Positions 3,867 to 6,184 of a DNA stretch of 6,184 nucleotides are shown piece by piece (position 1 is the stretch's first letter; each line of letters starts with the position of its first letter). The stretch covers positions 1 to 6,184 of the forward strand of contig DYBQ01000107.1 of NCBI GenBank assembly GCA_019418545.1. Reading direction: 5' to 3'. The position numbers and the translations under genes were made by a program. The notes beneath the pieces were generated by a model. That model saw nothing but the letters and a program-made list of their open reading frames with translations. It did no database searches and was not told the DNA's origin. The DNA is from Clostridiales bacterium. GTDB lineage: Bacteria; Bacillota; Clostridia; Oscillospirales; Acutalibacteraceae.

Positions 3867-5975
3867 ATGGAGTCGTCCAGAAAGAAAATATTTGTCAGTT
3901 ATTCTCATGCAGATGCAGCCAAAAAAGAAAAAATCACCCATCTGCTTCAGGAGTATTCTGGATGTGACGTTTGGAGTGATGCCCGGCTGCATGGGGGAGA
4001 AGCCTATTTTTCCACCATTGCCAAACAAATTTTGGCGGCCGACTATCTGGTTCTTCTGGTATCAGCTGCTTCAGTCAATTCGGATTTTGTAAGGCAGGAG
4101 TTGGAATTTGCTAAGTCTGAGAGAAAGCTGATTTTCCCAATTTGGCTGGAAGAAGTAGAACTGCCAGCCAACATCCGCTTTATTATTCAAAATACCCATT
4201 ATATGTTTTGGTTTTCCCGGGAAAGCGATGAGAGCTTTGGCCAGGAACTGGTAGAAGCGTTTCAGAATGAAGCTGCCTATGATGCCCGGGAAGAAGAGAG
4301 CACTTGGGACGGGGAAGCTTTTTTTACCCCAAACGAAAAGAAAAAAATCCAGAGCCTGCTGGCCGCGGAAGAAGAAGGAAAGCAAAGGGAATGCTGCCAG
4401 CCGGAAAACGCCGTATTGCTGGGAAGGGCTTATCAATATGGATGCCAGACGGAAAAAGATATGGACAATGCCCGGTATTACTTTAAGGCAGCCCAGTATG
4501 GCGGCAGTCTCGACGGAAAATTCCATCTTTTGCGGCAGAAGCTGGAAGCGCTGCGGGCCCCGGAAAAAGGTGCAGAGAAAATTGTTCGGGAGCAATATCA
4601 GCTTTCGGTAAAAAAGACTTTGGAGGAAATCGAAAAACTGGCAGAACAAGGCTGTATTGCGGCATATGTTTTTTTGGGAGCTGTTTATTATAATGGACGG
4701 CTTCGCCAAAAAGCCGATATTGCCCGAGGGATAGGATATTGGAAAATAGCAGCGCAGGCGGATAACCCGGAAGCACAGTTTTATATTGCCTATGCTTTCT
4801 ATGCCGGAGAGGGAATGGAAAAAGATTATGACATGGCTCGAATGATGGCGCTGCTATCCATAGAGTATGGGTATCCCAAGGCCGCTCGGATTCTGGGGAA
4901 TCTGTATCGTAAAGGCTACGGTGTCCGGAAAGCGCCGGAAAAAGCCATGTATTACTATGAAAAGGGTGTCCAATTAGGCGATTTGCACTGCTATAACTTT
5001 ATGGGAGATTTATATAGCAGTGGTTATGGAGTCTCGCAGGATTATGAAAAAGCGCTGGAATGTTTTCAAAAAGCGGAGCAAGCGCCAAAGCGGATGAAGG
5101 CAGCCCGATGTTCAGCAAAATATGGCATTGGCTGGGCGGCAGAGCATGGCAAAGGAATGAATAAGGATTTGGAGCAGGCACTGTCCTGCTATCTCGAAAG
5201 CTGGCAGCTTGGTAAAAAATACTGCGGGCAGTGTATTGAAAGATGTATTGCCAAGTTGGAAGATAAGGCCCGCCGTCTCTATTGGTATCAGGAGTCCTGG
5301 AAAAAAGGCGTGCGGGAAACTGCTTTTGCTTATGGATGCCTGCTGGAAGAAGGGGAAAAATCGGCAGGAATCGCGCCAAACAGAGAGCAGGCACTGGCCA
5401 TCTTTGAGGCCGGGGCAGAAAAAGGGGATGCCCAGTGCAGGATTCGATTGATTTCTTATTACAGCAGATTGTTTGCCAAGGACAGGCAGTTTGTTAATCG
5501 AGAAAAAGCGCTGTTAAATTTTTCCACCCTGTTGTCTGGTTATCAGCCGGACGAAAACGCAGCCGTGCCTTTATGGCTGTGCTTGTGCCAATATGGGGCT
5601 GAACTGGACATAGACATTGAGCAGGGCCGCCCGGAACATTCAAAATCCATGGAATATTTCCAAAAGGCGTTGGAGGAGAGCATGGATGCTTTCCCGTGGC
5701 TGGTCTCTTTTGCAATAAGCTGTTTTGATGGAAGGAACCTTGATGAAAAGCTGGACGGGGACCCGGAGCACTGCGGCGAATTGTTGGAGCTTTTGTCTCG
5801 ATATGGGGAGAAAGTGGATAACAATCATTCGGAACAGCACAAGGCTTTAGAGCAGCTGCTGGAAGGATTACAGCGTCAAAGCCGGTATTATGGGAAGAAA
5901 ATGGGTGCCTATAGAGAAAGGGCTGATGTTTTTGCCCGGCTTGCCGCCCAGATTTTTCAGCTTTGCAGGCGATAA
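3867..5975 (+). CDS. TIR domain protein with C-terminal Sel1-like repeats
   Basis: The product (702 aa) appears cytosolic, with no signal peptide or membrane segment. An N-terminal TIR domain covers about 5-117: first strand KIFVSYSHAD, a BB-loop-like region around WSDARLHGGEAY, the strand YLVLLVSAASV, and LIFPIWLEEVELP. Glu78 in SDFVRQELEFA sits where the catalytic Glu of NAD-cleaving TIR domains lies, so NADase or cyclic ADP-ribose-type chemistry is plausible. Sel1-like helical repeats follow at about 181-213, 264-300, 301-336, 337-372, 373-406, 412-449 and 483-521, with degenerate copies beyond. The clearest unit has LGNLYRKGYGV then KAMYYYEKGVQLGD. Residues 214-263 form a helical insertion, and the last ~150 residues are helical but unassigned. 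Sel1 arrays bind proteins, so they could sense a trigger or hold the TIR domain inactive. GGGAGG 8 bases upstream supports the start. It is monocistronic, with its own terminator. A defence role is inference. Confidence 0.88.
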   Translation: MESSRKKIFVSYSHADAAKKEKITHLLQEYSGCDVWSDARLHGGEAYFSTIAKQILAADYLVLLVSAASVNSDFVRQELEFAKSERKLIFPIWLEEVELPANIRFIIQNTHYMFWFSRESDESFGQELVEAFQNEAAYDAREEESTWDGEAFFTPNEKKKIQSLLAAEEEGKQRECCQPENAVLLGRAYQYGCQTEKDMDNARYYFKAAQYGGSLDGKFHLLRQKLEALRAPEKGAEKIVREQYQLSVKKTLEEIEKLAEQGCIAAYVFLGAVYYNGRLRQKADIARGIGYWKIAAQADNPEAQFYIAYAFYAGEGMEKDYDMARMMALLSIEYGYPKAARILGNLYRKGYGVRKAPEKAMYYYEKGVQLGDLHCYNFMGDLYSSGYGVSQDYEKALECFQKAEQAPKRMKAARCSAKYGIGWAAEHGKGMNKDLEQALSCYLESWQLGKKYCGQCIERCIAKLEDKARRLYWYQESWKKGVRETAFAYGCLLEEGEKSAGIAPNREQALAIFEAGAEKGDAQCRIRLISYYSRLFAKDRQFVNREKALLNFSTLLSGYQPDENAAVPLWLCLCQYGAELDIDIEQGRPEHSKSMEYFQKALEESMDAFPWLVSFAISCFDGRNLDEKLDGDPEHCGELLELLSRYGEKVDNNHSEQHKALEQLLEGLQRQSRYYGKKMGAYRERADVFARLAAQIFQLCRR

Positions 5976-5988
5976 TTATAGATAAACA

Positions 5989-6020
5989 AAAGGGTTCTGC
6001 TAGTGGCGGAACCCTTTCCT
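5989..6020 (+). terminator. Rho-independent terminator of the TIR-Sel1 gene
   Basis: AAAGGGTTCTGC (5989-6000) pairs with GCGGAACCCTTT (6006-6017) through 12 positions with one G-T wobble and a five-base loop. It is followed by CCTTT. It starts 13 bases after the TIR-Sel1 stop. The A-rich flank on the other side could let it act on the minus strand as well. Confidence 0.85.
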
Positions 6021-6058
6021 TTATATCGTAATATTTTGCAGTATATCCGGTAGCGTTT

Positions 6059-6087
6059 TTGACATTTCTGTGGCATAATAATAGGAC
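6059..6087 (+). promoter_or_regulatory. Possible promoter of the downstream gene
   Basis: A perfect TTGACA -35 box lies at 6059-6064. The AT-rich sequence after it (CATAATAATAGG, 6074-6085) offers only off-consensus -10 boxes: TAATAG at a 14-base spacing or TAGGAC at 17. The position between the TIR-Sel1 terminator and the next start codon suits a promoter, but the -10 is weak. Confidence 0.45.
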
Positions 6088-6126
6088 AGTACCGGTTTTC
6101 ATATCGGATACAGGGAGGAATTGCTT

Positions 6127-6184
6127 ATGGGAAAAACTGCCGCAGGATTGCTATTAGCTGGTGCAGCCCTGCTCAGTTATGAAG
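6127..6184 (+). CDS. Start of an unidentified gene (truncated by window end)
   Basis: An ATG at 6127 is preceded by GGGAGGA (ending 7-8 bases upstream), a strong ribosome binding site, and by a possible TTGACA promoter. The 19 visible residues read MGKTAAGLLLAGAALLSYE. The Lys followed by a hydrophobic Ala/Leu-rich stretch suggests an N-terminal signal or membrane anchor. There is no lipobox cysteine in what is visible. No family can be assigned from so short a piece. Confidence 0.65.
   Translation, partial: MGKTAAGLLLAGAALLSYE

Noticed and set aside
4071..4709. 212-codon open frame on the minus strand
   Set aside because: It lies wholly inside the TIR-Sel1 gene in the opposite direction, has no recognisable domain and no clear ribosome binding site. 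The plus-strand frame has obvious domains.
3867..5975. Thoeris system (ThsB-like TIR)
   Set aside because: ThsB proteins are short TIR-only proteins paired with ThsA. Here the TIR domain is fused to Sel1 repeats and no ThsA-like gene is visible.
5494..6102. 202-codon open frame on the minus strand
   Set aside because: It overlaps the end of the TIR-Sel1 gene and its terminator, is low in recognisable protein character (many Pro, His, Cys), and has no family match I know.
6044..6110. Inverted CCGGTA/TACCGG and TATCC/GGATA pairs before the last gene
   Set aside because: The arms are short, widely spaced and do not form one coherent stem, so chance is the simpler reading.

Overview
The window looks like chromosomal DNA from a low- to mid-GC Gram-positive bacterium, most likely a gut-type Clostridia member (Lachnospiraceae or Oscillospiraceae). 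The signs are strong AGGAG-type ribosome binding sites, hairpin-plus-T terminators, a membrane-anchored HtrA without a cleavable signal peptide, and an OmpR-type regulator and kinase of the kind common in Clostridia. The placement is inferred from style, not from a database match.

Layout. Positions 1-48 are the 3' part of a tRNA gene with a long variable arm and an encoded CCA end, best read as tRNA-Leu, followed by a strong terminator (54-100). Positions 101-288 hold no convincing gene but contain two imperfect copies of a ~20-bp sequence. A bidirectional terminator lies at 289-334. Next to it, on the minus strand, is a broken remnant of a VTC-domain (polyphosphate polymerase type) gene at 311-479. 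It keeps its ribosome binding site and first codons but has lost most of the gene. Then, all on the minus strand, come an HtrA-type serine protease without a PDZ domain (506-1492), a terminator (1612-1650), and a histidine kinase / response regulator pair (1680-3601, 4-bp overlap).

On the plus strand, divergent from the two-component operon, is a 702-residue protein with an N-terminal TIR domain followed by Sel1-type helical repeats (3867-5975). It has its own terminator (5989-6020). The start of another plus-strand gene (6127 onward) runs off the window.

How the parts may work together. The two-component system sits directly upstream of htrA, as in the CssRS and CiaRH envelope-stress systems of other Firmicutes. 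The regulator and htrA promoters share a -10 core (ATAGTATA) and similar, near-11-bp-spaced repeats at the -35 position. The simplest model is an autoregulated envelope-stress system that switches on htrA. The TIR-Sel1 gene stands alone and is the best candidate for something undescribed. It has the features of a TIR NADase joined to a repeat sensor or scaffold, possibly an immune or signalling protein, but nothing in the window proves that function.
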